The position numbers were made by a program, and so were the translations under genes. Below the pieces are notes generated by a model that saw nothing but the letters and a program-made list of their open reading frames with translations, ran no database searches and was not told where the DNA came from. From NCBI RefSeq assembly GCF_900114995.1, contig NZ_FOUX01000004.1:62001-126000 (forward strand): 64,000 nt of DNA. The letters are read 5' to 3'. Below are positions 17,468-27,525 of this stretch, in pieces. Each line of letters begins with the position of its first letter. Positions within the stretch are counted from its first letter, which is position 1. This DNA is from Chitinophaga sp. YR627 (GTDB taxonomy: Bacteria; Bacteroidota; Bacteroidia; Chitinophagales; Chitinophagaceae).

Positions 17468-18112
17468 TCAGCCTATTTTCCTTATGATCAGCAGACCATC
17501 TCTCAGCGTGAGCAATAACTGTTCCGCCCTTCCGTCAGCCGCTACTTTTTCGCAGAAACTGATCATTGCTTTGGCATTATTACTTTGTTTTGATGGTTCT
17601 GCAAGTGTTTCTCCGTGAAAGAGCACATTATCAGCGAGTATAAATCCCCCGGGACGTATCTTGTCCCATACCTGGTCATAGTAGCGCTCGTAACCTGCTT
17701 TATCAGCATCTATGAATACCAGGTCGAATACTTCATCCAATCCGTTTATAATATCAGCGGCCTTTCCAATATGCATCCTGATCTTCTCAGACAATCCTGC
17801 TTCTTCAAAATAGCGGAGGCACATATCCTCTCTTTCCTCGTTGATGTCGATGGTGTGCAGGATACCTCCTTCTTTCAGTCCCTGTGCCAGGCAGATAGCC
17901 GAATAACCGGTATATGTACCCAGCTCCAGGATACGCTGCGGCTGCAACATATGGCTGACCAGGCTCAGGAACTGTCCCTGAAGGTGACCGCTCAACATAT
18001 GTGGCTGATCTACCTTCAGGTACGTTTCCCGGTTCAGACGCCTGAGCAGATCTGTTTCAGGACTTGTATATCTTTCTGCAAACGTTTCTACAGCAGCAGG
18101 AATTATATCCAT
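17468..18112 (-). CDS. Class I O-methyltransferase (COMT-like, family 3)
   Basis: A 214-residue SAM-dependent O-methyltransferase resembling the catechol/caffeoyl-CoA O-methyltransferase family (TrmR/YrrM-like). Motifs: ILELGTYTGYSAICLA (SAM loop), LHTIDINEER, and FDLVFIDADKAGYERYYDQV with the metal-binding Asp residues, followed by PGGFILADNVLFHG. Some bacterial members methylate tRNA (TrmR), others small molecules; the substrate cannot be assigned here. The ATG at 18112 is chosen; a TTG at 18130 lies inside the -7 box. It is within a run of closely spaced minus-strand genes. Confidence 0.85.
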   Translation of the reverse strand: MDIIPAAVETFAERYTSPETDLLRRLNRETYLKVDQPHMLSGHLQGQFLSLVSHMLQPQRILELGTYTGYSAICLAQGLKEGGILHTIDINEEREDMCLRYFEEAGLSEKIRMHIGKAADIINGLDEVFDLVFIDADKAGYERYYDQVWDKIRPGGFILADNVLFHGETLAEPSKQSNNAKAMISFCEKVAADGRAEQLLLTLRDGLLIIRKIG

Positions 18113-18127
18113 GTTGTATAATTTTTG

Positions 18128-18135
18128 CAAAAATA
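18128..18135 (-). promoter_or_regulatory. Candidate -7 box of O-methyltransferase gene
   Basis: Reads TATTTTTG on the minus strand, matching TAnnTTTG, 15 nt before the ATG at 18112. Being T-rich it is a less specific match than others in the window. Confidence 0.45.
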
Positions 18136-18148
18136 TGTCAATAAATCC

Positions 18149-18934
18149 TTAGAAGTTTGGACGCAGCTTATTGGTAGTATAGAATACACGGAAGTATTCC
18201 ACTACTTCATCCGCAGTATCAAAGAGTTTCAGCAGTCCGAGGTCTTCAGGATAGATGTTACTTTCCTTTTCCATCATCGTACTCTTGATCCAATCCAGCA
18301 GCCCACTCCAGTACTCACGTCCGACCAGCACCATGGGTGTATCGGTCATCTTTTTGGTCTGGATAAGGGTGGCCACTTCAAAGAATTCATCCATAGTACC
18401 GAAACCACCCGGCATCATGATAAATCCCTGGGAATATTTGGTGAACATGACCTTGCGGACAAAAAAGTAGTCGAAGTGCATGTTCTTATCATGGTCGATG
18501 TAAGGATTGGGGTATTGCTCATGCGGTAGTGTAATATTTACACCTACAGATTTCCCTTTCGCTTCCTGGGCGCCTTTATTCGCAGCTTCCATAACGCCGG
18601 GGCCACCACCGGTAATAATACCAAAACCTTCTTCAGCGAGACGTTTGGCAATATCGTGGGCCAGTTCATAATATCTGCTACCTGCCTTTGTACGTGCGGA
18701 TCCGAATATAGAGATGCAGGGGCCAATTTTTGCGAGAGACTCAAAGCCATCCACGAATTCCGCCATGATCTTGAATATCTGCCAGCTGGAATGTGCTTTT
18801 GTTTCTGTCCAGTCTCTCTCCTTCAAATGCATTAAACGATCGTTCATTACTGAGAGTTGTTTGTTCAATAATTGGGCTAAAATACTGAAAAACTCACTGG
18901 TAACACGCCAGCTTCCCCGATAAGTTATTGTCAT
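18149..18934 (-). CDS. LOG family protein (TIGR00730, Rossmann-fold nucleotide phosphoribohydrolase)
   Basis: A 261-residue member of the LOG/TIGR00730 family. The signature GGGPGVMEAANKGA and the second motif MPGGFGTMDEFFE (PGGxGTxxE) are both intact. Characterised members cleave cytokinin riboside 5'-monophosphate or AMP-like nucleotides to base and ribose 5-phosphate; the bacterial role is commonly nucleotide metabolism. The N-terminal 30 residues before MNDRLMHLKERDW are less typical, so the true start could be downstream. It heads the minus-strand run toward hpt, consistent with nucleotide salvage, though the intervening genes are of mixed function. Confidence 0.86.
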   Translation of the reverse strand: MTITYRGSWRVTSEFFSILAQLLNKQLSVMNDRLMHLKERDWTETKAHSSWQIFKIMAEFVDGFESLAKIGPCISIFGSARTKAGSRYYELAHDIAKRLAEEGFGIITGGGPGVMEAANKGAQEAKGKSVGVNITLPHEQYPNPYIDHDKNMHFDYFFVRKVMFTKYSQGFIMMPGGFGTMDEFFEVATLIQTKKMTDTPMVLVGREYWSGLLDWIKSTMMEKESNIYPEDLGLLKLFDTADEVVEYFRVFYTTNKLRPNF

Positions 18935-19473
18935 AATAAGCGATTATACAGTCAATTTCTGTGCTGATCCGTAGTCTGGCTACACGTATTTCTACAGTCG
19001 GCTTACCGGGATTTATGACAGGAAAAAGGGCAGATTAAAGGAATAGCAATATTGGCAATGGCCAAAACCTTGCAGCAAACGGGTATTCAATGGTTAGTTT
19101 AAAAAGAAGCAGGTAACTTGAAAGAAACCCGCTTAACATTTAACACGTTATGAACATGTAGTTGCCGTTGTTTGACATACCACATAATTTTTATCCATAG
19201 CTGGCCATAACGCATAACGTTCAATGCTTTTGTTCCCTTCCAAGTTTAGTGATGTAATAATTGTTGCCTGCAATAGCAGTCATGTACACAGTACAGTGTT
19301 TTCATATAACGTGGTTTAGTTTCTCTCACTGGCCCCTTGATTGGAGAGAGGGCCAATTTTAACTTAAAATACAGATAATCTTTGGGAATTCCTAACAAGA
19401 TAATTACGAATTAGGAATTACTGCTGACCTGCGTCCGGTCGTCATATTACCCGGCTAAAATAATGGCTAAATA
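18935..19473. other. Gene-free interval, no clear function
   Basis: About 540 bp without a credible ORF, tRNA or promoter. The only structures seen are a 9-bp inverted repeat AATTCCTAA/TTAGGAATT (19387-19395 and 19411-19419) and a weak GGCCC-containing inverted repeat near 19332-19354. Confidence 0.5.
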
Positions 19474-19512
19474 AAAAGGGAGGTGCTTCCATGAAGAAAG
19501 CACCTCCCTTTT
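19474..19512. terminator. Terminator after outer-membrane beta-barrel gene
   Basis: Perfect 15-bp stem AAAAGGGAGGTGCTT (19474-19488) and AAGCACCTCCCTTTT (19498-19512), 9-nt loop, A/T tracts on both sides. It lies downstream of the minus-strand gene ending at 19570. Confidence 0.85.
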
Positions 19513-19569
19513 ATAAGACATTAATAATTATTCAATAATATGCTGACAGCATTCTGCTACCGATCGTTC

Positions 19570-20151
19570 CTACAGTCCTAATGACGCTCCAACACGCAGG
19601 ATCAGTCCATTCTGATAGGGCGATCTGCTATCCTGTAAGACGTCATACAAAGCCATTATACTAAAAGCAGCGCGGCCGCCTAAAGGTTGTGAATAACCAC
19701 CTCCCATGAGCAGGCTAGGCACACCATAACTATCTTTCACCACCGTTTTTGGATCGGTGTCATAATAAGTGCTTTTCAGACTTACATAGTTATACTCCGG
19801 CTGTATATGCACAAAGATAAAATCCAGCGGATATACACGGCCCCATAAACCGCCACCAAATATGCTGTATTGATTGCGCTGTCCGGTATTACCATAGTAA
19901 TCACGGAAACGCTCAGAACCGTATTGTGCGTTAATCGCCAGACCTGCAGCAAACAGCTGTGAAATGCGGTAGCCTACCAGCGGCGATACGTTAATATTTG
20001 TATAATCACCGAATGACAGGCCCAGAGAACCTCCGATAATCAAACGGGATGCGTCGAAATCCTTCTTCCTTGCGGTGTCTGTTTTATAATACTGCGCCTG
20101 CGTCAGTTGAGCGGCTGATAACAGTAAAATACATAACAGTAAACGTTTCAT
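19570..20151 (-). CDS. Outer-membrane beta-barrel protein, unknown function
   Basis: A 193-residue protein with a clear signal peptide (MKRLLLCILLLSAAQLTQAQ) and a body of alternating short beta strands and Gly/aromatic turns (SLGLSFGDYTNINVSPLVGYR, GLAINAQYG) ending in an apolar-aromatic strand, as expected of an 8-strand outer-membrane barrel. It resembles small Bacteroidota porin-like proteins annotated only as outer membrane beta-barrel; no specific ligand can be inferred. The start at 20151 is chosen over 20184 because the signal peptide begins there. It is followed by a strong terminator at 19474-19512. Confidence 0.72.
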   Translation of the reverse strand: MKRLLLCILLLSAAQLTQAQYYKTDTARKKDFDASRLIIGGSLGLSFGDYTNINVSPLVGYRISQLFAAGLAINAQYGSERFRDYYGNTGQRNQYSIFGGGLWGRVYPLDFIFVHIQPEYNYVSLKSTYYDTDPKTVVKDSYGVPSLLMGGGYSQPLGGRAAFSIMALYDVLQDSRSPYQNGLILRVGASLGL

Positions 20152-20340
20152 AGTACTGCTCCTTTTAAGTGGTTTTATCATCAATCAAAAAATCTTCCTG
20201 TTCTGTATATTGTCCGGACCGAACTGCTGCTGATCAGCCAGGAGTAACCATACCTCATCGTGTCTCTTTCTCATTAACAGCTTTAGGGCCTTCCGGGTTC
20301 TCTGCAAAATTATTTCCTGTAAAACAGGTCCTGGAGCAGT

Positions 20341-21366
20341 TTATCTGAACGAAGGACAAATAACCGATCTCCGGCCTCCGGAGAAACTACGGTTGGGATA
20401 AAGTCCGGTGTATACGATACCTATCTCATAAGCTCCCCTACGGCCATTAAACTGGGCCAGGGAGGACGTGGTTGCATCGTAACTGAACATGATCTTTACG
20501 CTTTTCAACTCATATCCTACCAAAAATACGGCCGCATCCTTCATACGATAGTAAGCGCCGCCGTACAACTGACTTTCTCCGTCACCGGAAAGATTATAAG
20601 CCAGGTTACCACCAACTACTGTTTCTGTTGCACCTGCCTGTCTGCCGTAATAAGCAGAAGGATTCAGGATCACCATATCACTCATTTTTATGCTGGCGTT
20701 CAGGAACCCTATATAACGACGGGGAATCTGGTTGTTACCCTCATAAAAGGATTCCCTCGGTGTATTTACGTGTTGCGCAGAAAATCCGGCATTGATGTAA
20801 ATATTATCAGTCGGGAAATAGGCATAGTTCATACCCACCTGCATATCAAAGTAGCCGATGCTGGTCTGACTGAAAGGTTCTGCGGTAGGTACCTGAGCGT
20901 CAAAGAACTTACCATTCCACTGATCCCCGAATGTCAGTTTGGAGACATCCACTCTTTTACTGGCTGATCCTACGTTGAAACCAAGGGATAATAAACTGCT
21001 CTGTCCGAGTAACTGGTGATAGGCAATGGAACCGTATACTTTGGTAGAAGTCAGGTTTCCGCTACCGGCTACATCTCTCAATATCACACCTCCCACACCT
21101 AACCAGCCGTATTCCAGTCTGTCGCGGAATAACTGAAAGTCGCCAAAGGCCGACATTGTTTTATAAGGCACCGGTATGCTGGACCACTGGTTACGGTAGT
21201 TCACACCAAGACGGTAGTTACCGTCCGGAATGAATCCTGTATTTGCAGGGTTGGTCGTAAGCGGAGAGTTGAAGTACTGCGAAAAGTGCAGATCCTGTGC
21301 ATTACCCTCCAATGCTGCGGCTAACAACATCAGACAACCGGCGATATGTTTTAAAATATGCTTCAT
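20341..21366 (-). CDS. PorP/SprF family type IX secretion outer-membrane protein
   Basis: A 341-residue member of the PorP/SprF family: signal peptide (about 1-23, ending GNAQ), then the family opening DLHFSQYFNSPLTTNPANTGF and an all-beta body with RNQWSSIPVPYKT. It starts only 4 bp after the stop of the large cargo gene 21371-25063 on the same strand, so the two are almost certainly cotranscribed, and it is probably the dedicated secretion or anchoring partner of that cargo. Paralogue of the protein at 6680-7738. Confidence 0.9.
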   Translation of the reverse strand: MKHILKHIAGCLMLLAAALEGNAQDLHFSQYFNSPLTTNPANTGFIPDGNYRLGVNYRNQWSSIPVPYKTMSAFGDFQLFRDRLEYGWLGVGGVILRDVAGSGNLTSTKVYGSIAYHQLLGQSSLLSLGFNVGSASKRVDVSKLTFGDQWNGKFFDAQVPTAEPFSQTSIGYFDMQVGMNYAYFPTDNIYINAGFSAQHVNTPRESFYEGNNQIPRRYIGFLNASIKMSDMVILNPSAYYGRQAGATETVVGGNLAYNLSGDGESQLYGGAYYRMKDAAVFLVGYELKSVKIMFSYDATTSSLAQFNGRRGAYEIGIVYTGLYPNRSFSGGRRSVICPSFR

Positions 21367-21370
21367 ATCA

Positions 21371-24300
21371 TCATCTTAACAAGGTTACGCTTCCATTCTT
21401 GGTAGCTGAAGTACCATCACTAAACTCTACGTTGATCACAAATGCATAGGCGTCCATAGGTTGAAGCGATCCCTTAAATGTTCCGTCCCATCCTATTAAA
21501 GCGTCATTTGTTTCAAATACCATCTGTCCCCAGCGGTTATAAATCTTCATATTGAACCTGGAGATACCAAATCCTCTTACCAGGAATACATCATTCACGC
21601 CATCTCTGTTTGGCGAGAATGCTGAAGGAATATCAAACAACGGTATTACGATAGCACTCACCTGCTTGTGGGCTGTATCCGAACAACCCGCGCTGTTTGT
21701 GGATATCAGATAAACATCATATACACCGGTCCTGTTGTATTGGTATACAGGATTTACTGCTGTTGAACCATCTCCATCTCCAAATTCCCAGAGGAACTTA
21801 ACGGCATCAGGAGAAGACTGGTTACTGAAAGTAGTTGGCGTATTCTCCGTTGGTGTTGTTGGTGAATAAGTAAAGTCTGCTGTCGGCGGCGCAAATACAG
21901 TGATCACCATGGAGGTGTCATCTGTCCTGTTACAGGTATTGTTATCTACCGCCTGCATAGTTACTGTATAAACACCCGGGTTATTATATGTGTGCACCGG
22001 ATTTACATCTGTAGAAGTGCCTCCATCACCAAAAGTCCAGCTGAATGTTTCACCACCACTCGTTGTATTCTGGAATTCGATAGTAGCCGGTACGCAGGTG
22101 CTGTCAGGTGCAATAAAAGAAGCTCTGACATTTGCAGCCACACGCAATGGCACTGTATCTATTTCAGGTGCATTACAATAGTTGGTATCTACCAGTGTCA
22201 GGGTGGCGTTATACACACCTTCTGCCTGATACCGGTGCAGATATGGGAAGTCATTCGGACCTACTTTTACTGTCGGCGTACCGTCACCGAAGTTCAGGTC
22301 AAACGAAGTGGAAGTAAATGGTCTTGGCGGATTAGGCGCTGTAAATGTGAACTGATAGCTCAATGATTCACATGGCGGCTGTCGTATAGCCTCCATATCA
22401 AAGCTGGCTCTGTCTGTACGGATACGCAGATCCAGGAAAGCAGTATCACATCCGTTACAGCTGGCAGGATCACATTTAACCAGTGTTACCCTGTAGTTAC
22501 CTGGGTTCTGATAAGTATGACGGGTTGTATCAGCCGTACCTACCACCGGAGCAGAACCATCACCAAAATTCCATGTCCATGTCTGTGCCGGTGTACCAGT
22601 TGTATCAATGAATTCGATCGTAGCCGGTACACAATAGTTTGTTCTTCTTTCCAGTGTTTTGATCCCTGCTTTTACACCATCCAGATTAAAAGCGATTTTA
22701 AGTGCCCCAAGGTTACAGTTAGGTGGTGCACTGGTGGCATAAGCACCTGGTGTAGTCGGATAACGCGGTCTGAATCCTGACTCGGAAGTAGGACACCATG
22801 CGCAGATACCCTGATAGATCACACCATTGCGGTCAAAACGGCTGGTACCACCATCTACGTGTTCGTAGGTACCATTACCGCCGAAATAGCTACCAAACAG
22901 AATGTCTGTCGCATCACGCTGCAATACGAAGAAGTAAAAATCCTGTGTATCAGTTGTACGTTGTAATGGATTCTTTAAAGGCAGACCACCTGTGTTTGAG
23001 TTCGGATAATGCAGCTGTACATCGATACCACCGCCCCATCCGGACACGTACACGTTTTCACAACGGTCTACCAGAAATGCCACCGGAGAAATACTTGGTG
23101 TAGAAGCAGCCTTACCAAACGTCGTAGAGTATACGAAAGCGGATAGGTTAGGTTGCAGCTTCGCTATGAATTGTCTTGAATCGTTATTATAGAATGTTGC
23201 AGTACCTGTTGGTTGCACGATCGGCCATGTACCCTCTGTCGTACCCATTACGTATACAAAACCGCGGGAATCGAGCTGAATACCATATACCTGATCTGCT
23301 GCGACAGTGTTTGCACCAAGATAAGTACTCTGTAACAAGGTGCCTCCATCTGCACTCACATGTGCAATGAAACCATCGCAGATACCACCACGGTAGGTTC
23401 CATATAAAGGATTACCTCTGATCGGGAAGTTGTTGCTGGCGGTACCACCTGCCACATAGATCGTATTTGTTCCGTTCAGGGCGAGTACATAAGCGGCATC
23501 TTCCCTGCTGCCTCCGATATAACTTGCCCATAACAGGTTAGCACAGTTTGGATCTATTTTCAGCAATACACCATCCTGCACACCACCAAAGTTAGGCTGG
23601 AAAACACCAGCTGTAACCGGGAATTTGTCAGAGCGGGTACAGCTGGCTACATAAATATTACCAGCATTATCTATCACCACTTCACTACGGGCATCATCGC
23701 CATAGTTACGCAATAATACGGAAGCACCCAGTGTTCTGTCTTCACGCATATTCATACCGTCATCTCCCGGACTGGCGATGATCATGGAACCGATAATACC
23801 GGTACCCGTCGCATTCAGTTTTGTTACAGCAATATCCCATCCGCCACGTGTACCTACTAATGTCGGTTGGCCACGGTTAGGTCCGGGATAGTTACCTGAA
23901 TTCGTCCTGCCGGAAATCACCAGGTTACCTGCCGGATCCACGAACAGACTGTGAGGCTGTTCTTTACCACCACCACCGATATAGGTAGCATAGATCAGGT
24001 TACGGCCGTTAGAGGAAAATTTGCTGATACCGATATCAAATCCGCCGTTGGCATAAGTGCTCTGCACAGCGCCCGGCGTAACCGGATAACCTACATTGAA
24101 CACGATACCACCGCCATAGAAGTTACCCGCGCCATCATAGGTAGCGGTGAAACCCCAGTTGTCAGCAGTAGAACCGGATACAGTAGAAAAAATATAAGAA
24201 GGATCGATGATCAGGGGATAATTCGCATCATATTTACCGGATACTTTGAAGCGCAGTTTCTGGCCATTCAGCACATAAGATACTTTTACGGATACACGCT

Positions 24301-25063
24301 GATTATCAATATACTGATAGGCAAAGGGCATTTGTTCTGTAACAGTACCTACTGAAGTCGTGATGATCAGTTGTTCCTTTTTGATCTCCAGTTTGTCTGC
24401 ACCGGTATATTGTAACTGTATCAGTGAAGGATCAGCACCTGGCTGCACGATCAGATCATACTTCAGTACAGATGCTTCTGAATAAACCTGCATATCGATA
24501 CCAGGATACAGGCCTTTGTAATTCACCAGCTGATAAGACCTGATATTGGACTGCCATTTTGAAGGATCATTACCGACAAAGTAGTTGTAATAAGTTTCTG
24601 AAGCTTTTTCAGCAGAAATTTCCGGATTACCTGCGTTCAGAAATGTCACTTCATAAGCATGTCCACGTACTGTGGGAACCGGCACATCAACATTTTCACT
24701 ACCAGGGTTCTCAGTGCTGCTGGCAGCAGCGGTAGTACGGGCATTGTCATTCCGCGGACTTGGATCATGGTGCCAGGTGGTATCACCACCACCATGGGAA
24801 TGTCCATGCATTTTTTCAGCGAGTGCGTAACGCTGTTGCTTGTCCTGCAACAGGAACGTAAAACCAGTGCGCTTCAGGAAGGCAGCGCCTCCGCCCATAT
24901 CAGTTTTATAAAGGAAATCACCATTCCACTGTCCTTTATTTTCTGTGAACTGAAGCGGTTTATTATCGTAAAATTCCTGTACCTGCGCCTGTGCACTAGC
25001 CGTCACGCCTGTAAAAAGCGAAAAAAGGAAAGCTAAGCAGCCTATAGGGAAAGTAAAATTCAA
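21371..25063 (-). CDS. SBBP-propeller/PKD surface protein with T9SS type B sorting domain
   Basis: A 1230-residue exported protein. Signal peptide (about 1-26), a DUF7948-like N-terminal beta domain (about 30-290), a beta-propeller built of SBBP repeats (about 295-740, with patterns such as GGGGKEQPHSLFVDPAGN, YIGGSREDAAYVLALN), PKD repeats (WNFGDG, WTFGDGGTST, WEFGDGDGST), and a type B CTD at the end (FSPNRDGVNDVF, YNRWGQ, WDGT). The domain set is that of gliding-associated T9SS cargos. The only start available between the preceding in-frame stop and the signal peptide is TTG at 25061-25063, which is unusual. A PorP/SprF gene follows after 4 bp. Confidence 0.86.
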   Translation of the reverse strand: MNFTFPIGCLAFLFSLFTGVTASAQAQVQEFYDNKPLQFTENKGQWNGDFLYKTDMGGGAAFLKRTGFTFLLQDKQQRYALAEKMHGHSHGGGDTTWHHDPSPRNDNARTTAAASSTENPGSENVDVPVPTVRGHAYEVTFLNAGNPEISAEKASETYYNYFVGNDPSKWQSNIRSYQLVNYKGLYPGIDMQVYSEASVLKYDLIVQPGADPSLIQLQYTGADKLEIKKEQLIITTSVGTVTEQMPFAYQYIDNQRVSVKVSYVLNGQKLRFKVSGKYDANYPLIIDPSYIFSTVSGSTADNWGFTATYDGAGNFYGGGIVFNVGYPVTPGAVQSTYANGGFDIGISKFSSNGRNLIYATYIGGGGKEQPHSLFVDPAGNLVISGRTNSGNYPGPNRGQPTLVGTRGGWDIAVTKLNATGTGIIGSMIIASPGDDGMNMREDRTLGASVLLRNYGDDARSEVVIDNAGNIYVASCTRSDKFPVTAGVFQPNFGGVQDGVLLKIDPNCANLLWASYIGGSREDAAYVLALNGTNTIYVAGGTASNNFPIRGNPLYGTYRGGICDGFIAHVSADGGTLLQSTYLGANTVAADQVYGIQLDSRGFVYVMGTTEGTWPIVQPTGTATFYNNDSRQFIAKLQPNLSAFVYSTTFGKAASTPSISPVAFLVDRCENVYVSGWGGGIDVQLHYPNSNTGGLPLKNPLQRTTDTQDFYFFVLQRDATDILFGSYFGGNGTYEHVDGGTSRFDRNGVIYQGICAWCPTSESGFRPRYPTTPGAYATSAPPNCNLGALKIAFNLDGVKAGIKTLERRTNYCVPATIEFIDTTGTPAQTWTWNFGDGSAPVVGTADTTRHTYQNPGNYRVTLVKCDPASCNGCDTAFLDLRIRTDRASFDMEAIRQPPCESLSYQFTFTAPNPPRPFTSTSFDLNFGDGTPTVKVGPNDFPYLHRYQAEGVYNATLTLVDTNYCNAPEIDTVPLRVAANVRASFIAPDSTCVPATIEFQNTTSGGETFSWTFGDGGTSTDVNPVHTYNNPGVYTVTMQAVDNNTCNRTDDTSMVITVFAPPTADFTYSPTTPTENTPTTFSNQSSPDAVKFLWEFGDGDGSTAVNPVYQYNRTGVYDVYLISTNSAGCSDTAHKQVSAIVIPLFDIPSAFSPNRDGVNDVFLVRGFGISRFNMKIYNRWGQMVFETNDALIGWDGTFKGSLQPMDAYAFVINVEFSDGTSATKNGSVTLLR

Positions 25064-25313
25064 CGGAGTAGATTTAAAATGTTTATTCCTAGTTCTTTAT
25101 CACTATTATAATACGTAATAACGCAGACGACGGTACATTTGTTACCGCAATAACAGCGCCAATTCACTTTGCAATGCAGTTTGCAGTTCATCTTTGTAGT
25201 ATCATCCCCAAAAACACCGGCATTAATATAGATGGCGGAAACGTGCCGGAGTTTAAAAGAAGTCTATATACTAATTAACCGGGGCGCATTTGAATAATAA
25301 ACGTAAAAGTGGC

Positions 25314-27425
25314 TCAGGAAATTTTACTCCACTGAGATTTTCCTTGCTGTGCGGCAAGAAACTGCTGTAAGGATTGATTCTCAGGCAGTGACAGATCCGG
25401 GTCTTCCTGTAATAATTTCTCTGCGCTGGCGCGGGCAGCTTCCAGAATGGGGCGATCTTCCACTATATCGGCCAGTTTCAGGTCAATCAGACCGCTCTGG
25501 CGGGTACCTTCGATATCTCCGGGACCTCTCAGTTCCATATCTTTTTCGGATATCACAAAACCATCGTTGGTCTGCACCATCACCTGTATCCGCTCTTTGG
25601 AGTCAGCGCCGACCTTATTGCCGGTCATCAGGATACAGAATGACTGCTCCGCCCCCCTGCCCACACGTCCGCGTAGCTGGTGCAGCTGTGACAGTCCGAA
25701 GCGTTCGGTACTTTCGATCACCATCACCGAGGCATTGGGCACATTTACGCCCACCTCGATCACGGTGGTCGCGACCATGATCTGTGTATCTCCCTTTACG
25801 AACCGCTGCATGTTGGTTTCCTTCATATCCACGGGCTGTCTGCCGTGTACCATGCTGATATAGTACTGAGGTTCAGGGAAAAAGGCTTTCACTTCTTCAT
25901 ACCCTTTCATCAGGTTCTCATAATCAAGCGTCTCAGAATCTTCAATCAACGGATACACGATATAGGCCTGTCGTCCTTTGCGTATTTCTTCTTTTATAAA
26001 ATCCATTACCTGCGGCCGTTGAAATTCCGTCCGGTGTACGGTGGTGATCGGTTTACGGCCGGGTGGCAGTTCATCGATGACAGAGACGTCCAGGTCTCCA
26101 TACACGGTCATCGCCAGTGTACGGGGAATAGGAGTAGCTGTCATGACAAGAATGTGGGGGGGCATGGTGTTTTTCTGCCACAGCCGGGCGCGCTGTGCCA
26201 CACCAAAACGATGTTGCTCATCTACGATGGCCATTCCCAGATTTTTGAACACTACCTGTGGTTCCAGCAGGGCATGTGTGCCGATCAGGATGTGAATTTC
26301 CCCCTCTTCAACTGCCTTCAGGATCTGTTTACGGGCTTTCCCTTTGACATTACCGGTTAACAGGGCTACTTTGACCGGCATTTGCGCCAGCAGTTCGGAG
26401 ATACTTTTATAGTGCTGTTGTGACAGAATTTCCGTAGGCGCCATCAGACATGCCTGGAAGCCATTATCTACGGCCAGCAGCATGGTCAGCAGGGCCACCA
26501 TGGTCTTCCCGCTACCTACATCCCCCTGAATCAGCCGGTTCATCTGGCGACCGGTAGCGGTATCCTGACGAATTTCCTTCAGCACCCTTTTCTGGGCGCC
26601 TGTCAACGTAAATGGTAAGTGTTCGTTGTAGAAAGTAGTAAAAGCATCCCCCACGGTGTTAAATACAAAACCACGGGAGGACTGCTGCCGTCTGATCTTC
26701 AGGCGGCAAATCCTGATCTGCGCAATAAACAACTCTTCAAATTTCAGCCTCCGGCGGGCCAGATTGGCATCCTCTTCATTGGCTGGCAGATGAATCTTAA
26801 AATGTGCTTTTGCCCTGTCCATCAGCCTGTATTGGTGCAGGATAGAGCTGGGAATATTTTCAGGGATTTCTCCCGGGGACAATTGTTCGAGCAGGTTTTT
26901 TGTCAGCTTACCAATCGCTTTTGCTGTCAGTCCGCGGGCTTTCAGCTTCTCTGTGGTAGAATATACCGGTTCCAGAAATTGTTTTCCTGTTGCCGTTTCT
27001 TCTGTGACCAGATCCATTTCCGGATGAGACATCTGCAGGTAACCATTGAAAACGGCGATCTTGCCGAATACGAGGTAAGCCACATTCATTTGCAGGGATT
27101 TCTCCACCCATTGCCATCCCTGAAACCAGACCAGGGAAATCTCCCCGGTTTCATCCCGCAGGGTAGCCACCAGTCTTTTTGCCCGTTTATCACCAATCAC
27201 TTCCATCCGGGTGATCTTTCCGCGGATCTGGACATAATCCATCTGCATATGCAGCGTGATGATCTTTTCCACGTTGGTGCGGTCCACATATCTGAATGGG
27301 AAATAATACAACAGGTCTCTGAAAGTATGTATACCGACCTCTTTGCGCAGCAATTCGCCACGCTGCGGTCCGACTCCTTTCAGGTATTCTATCGGGTTGG
27401 ATAATATGGCGTTCCTAAAGTCCAT
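25314..27425 (-). CDS. recG: ATP-dependent DNA helicase RecG
   Basis: A full-length 703-residue RecG, the superfamily 2 helicase that remodels stalled replication forks and branch-migrates Holliday junctions. An N-terminal wedge/OB domain (about 1-170, with VDRTNVEKI and VQIRGKITRME) precedes the helicase core: Walker A GDVGSGKT, DEQHRFG (DExH box), TATPIPRTLAMT, and the motif VI segment QLRGRVGRGAEQSFC. Length and motifs are normal. It lies downstream of gltA on the same strand, separated by a 30-bp palindrome. Confidence 0.95.
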   Translation of the reverse strand: MDFRNAILSNPIEYLKGVGPQRGELLRKEVGIHTFRDLLYYFPFRYVDRTNVEKIITLHMQMDYVQIRGKITRMEVIGDKRAKRLVATLRDETGEISLVWFQGWQWVEKSLQMNVAYLVFGKIAVFNGYLQMSHPEMDLVTEETATGKQFLEPVYSTTEKLKARGLTAKAIGKLTKNLLEQLSPGEIPENIPSSILHQYRLMDRAKAHFKIHLPANEEDANLARRRLKFEELFIAQIRICRLKIRRQQSSRGFVFNTVGDAFTTFYNEHLPFTLTGAQKRVLKEIRQDTATGRQMNRLIQGDVGSGKTMVALLTMLLAVDNGFQACLMAPTEILSQQHYKSISELLAQMPVKVALLTGNVKGKARKQILKAVEEGEIHILIGTHALLEPQVVFKNLGMAIVDEQHRFGVAQRARLWQKNTMPPHILVMTATPIPRTLAMTVYGDLDVSVIDELPPGRKPITTVHRTEFQRPQVMDFIKEEIRKGRQAYIVYPLIEDSETLDYENLMKGYEEVKAFFPEPQYYISMVHGRQPVDMKETNMQRFVKGDTQIMVATTVIEVGVNVPNASVMVIESTERFGLSQLHQLRGRVGRGAEQSFCILMTGNKVGADSKERIQVMVQTNDGFVISEKDMELRGPGDIEGTRQSGLIDLKLADIVEDRPILEAARASAEKLLQEDPDLSLPENQSLQQFLAAQQGKSQWSKIS

Positions 27426-27471
27426 TGTCTACGATCCACAAACTGTTTCTCTTAAGCAGGCTACAAAAATA

Positions 27472-27501
27472 AAAGGTAAATAGCATATGCTATTTACCTT
27501 T
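27472..27501. terminator. 30-bp perfect palindrome, probable gltA terminator
   Basis: A perfect self-complementary sequence with 15-bp arms (AAAGGTAAATAGCAT and its complement) and no spacer, so in RNA at least four central bases stay unpaired. It lies 25 bp past the gltA stop and before recG; the minus-strand 3' side is followed by a few T residues. Confidence 0.6.
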
Positions 27502-27525
27502 CAGCAATTTATTGGTAAATGTCGC

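Noticed and set aside
26619..27404. 261-codon plus-strand ORF opposite recG
   Set aside because: Antisense to RecG N-terminal half; no own promoter or domain.
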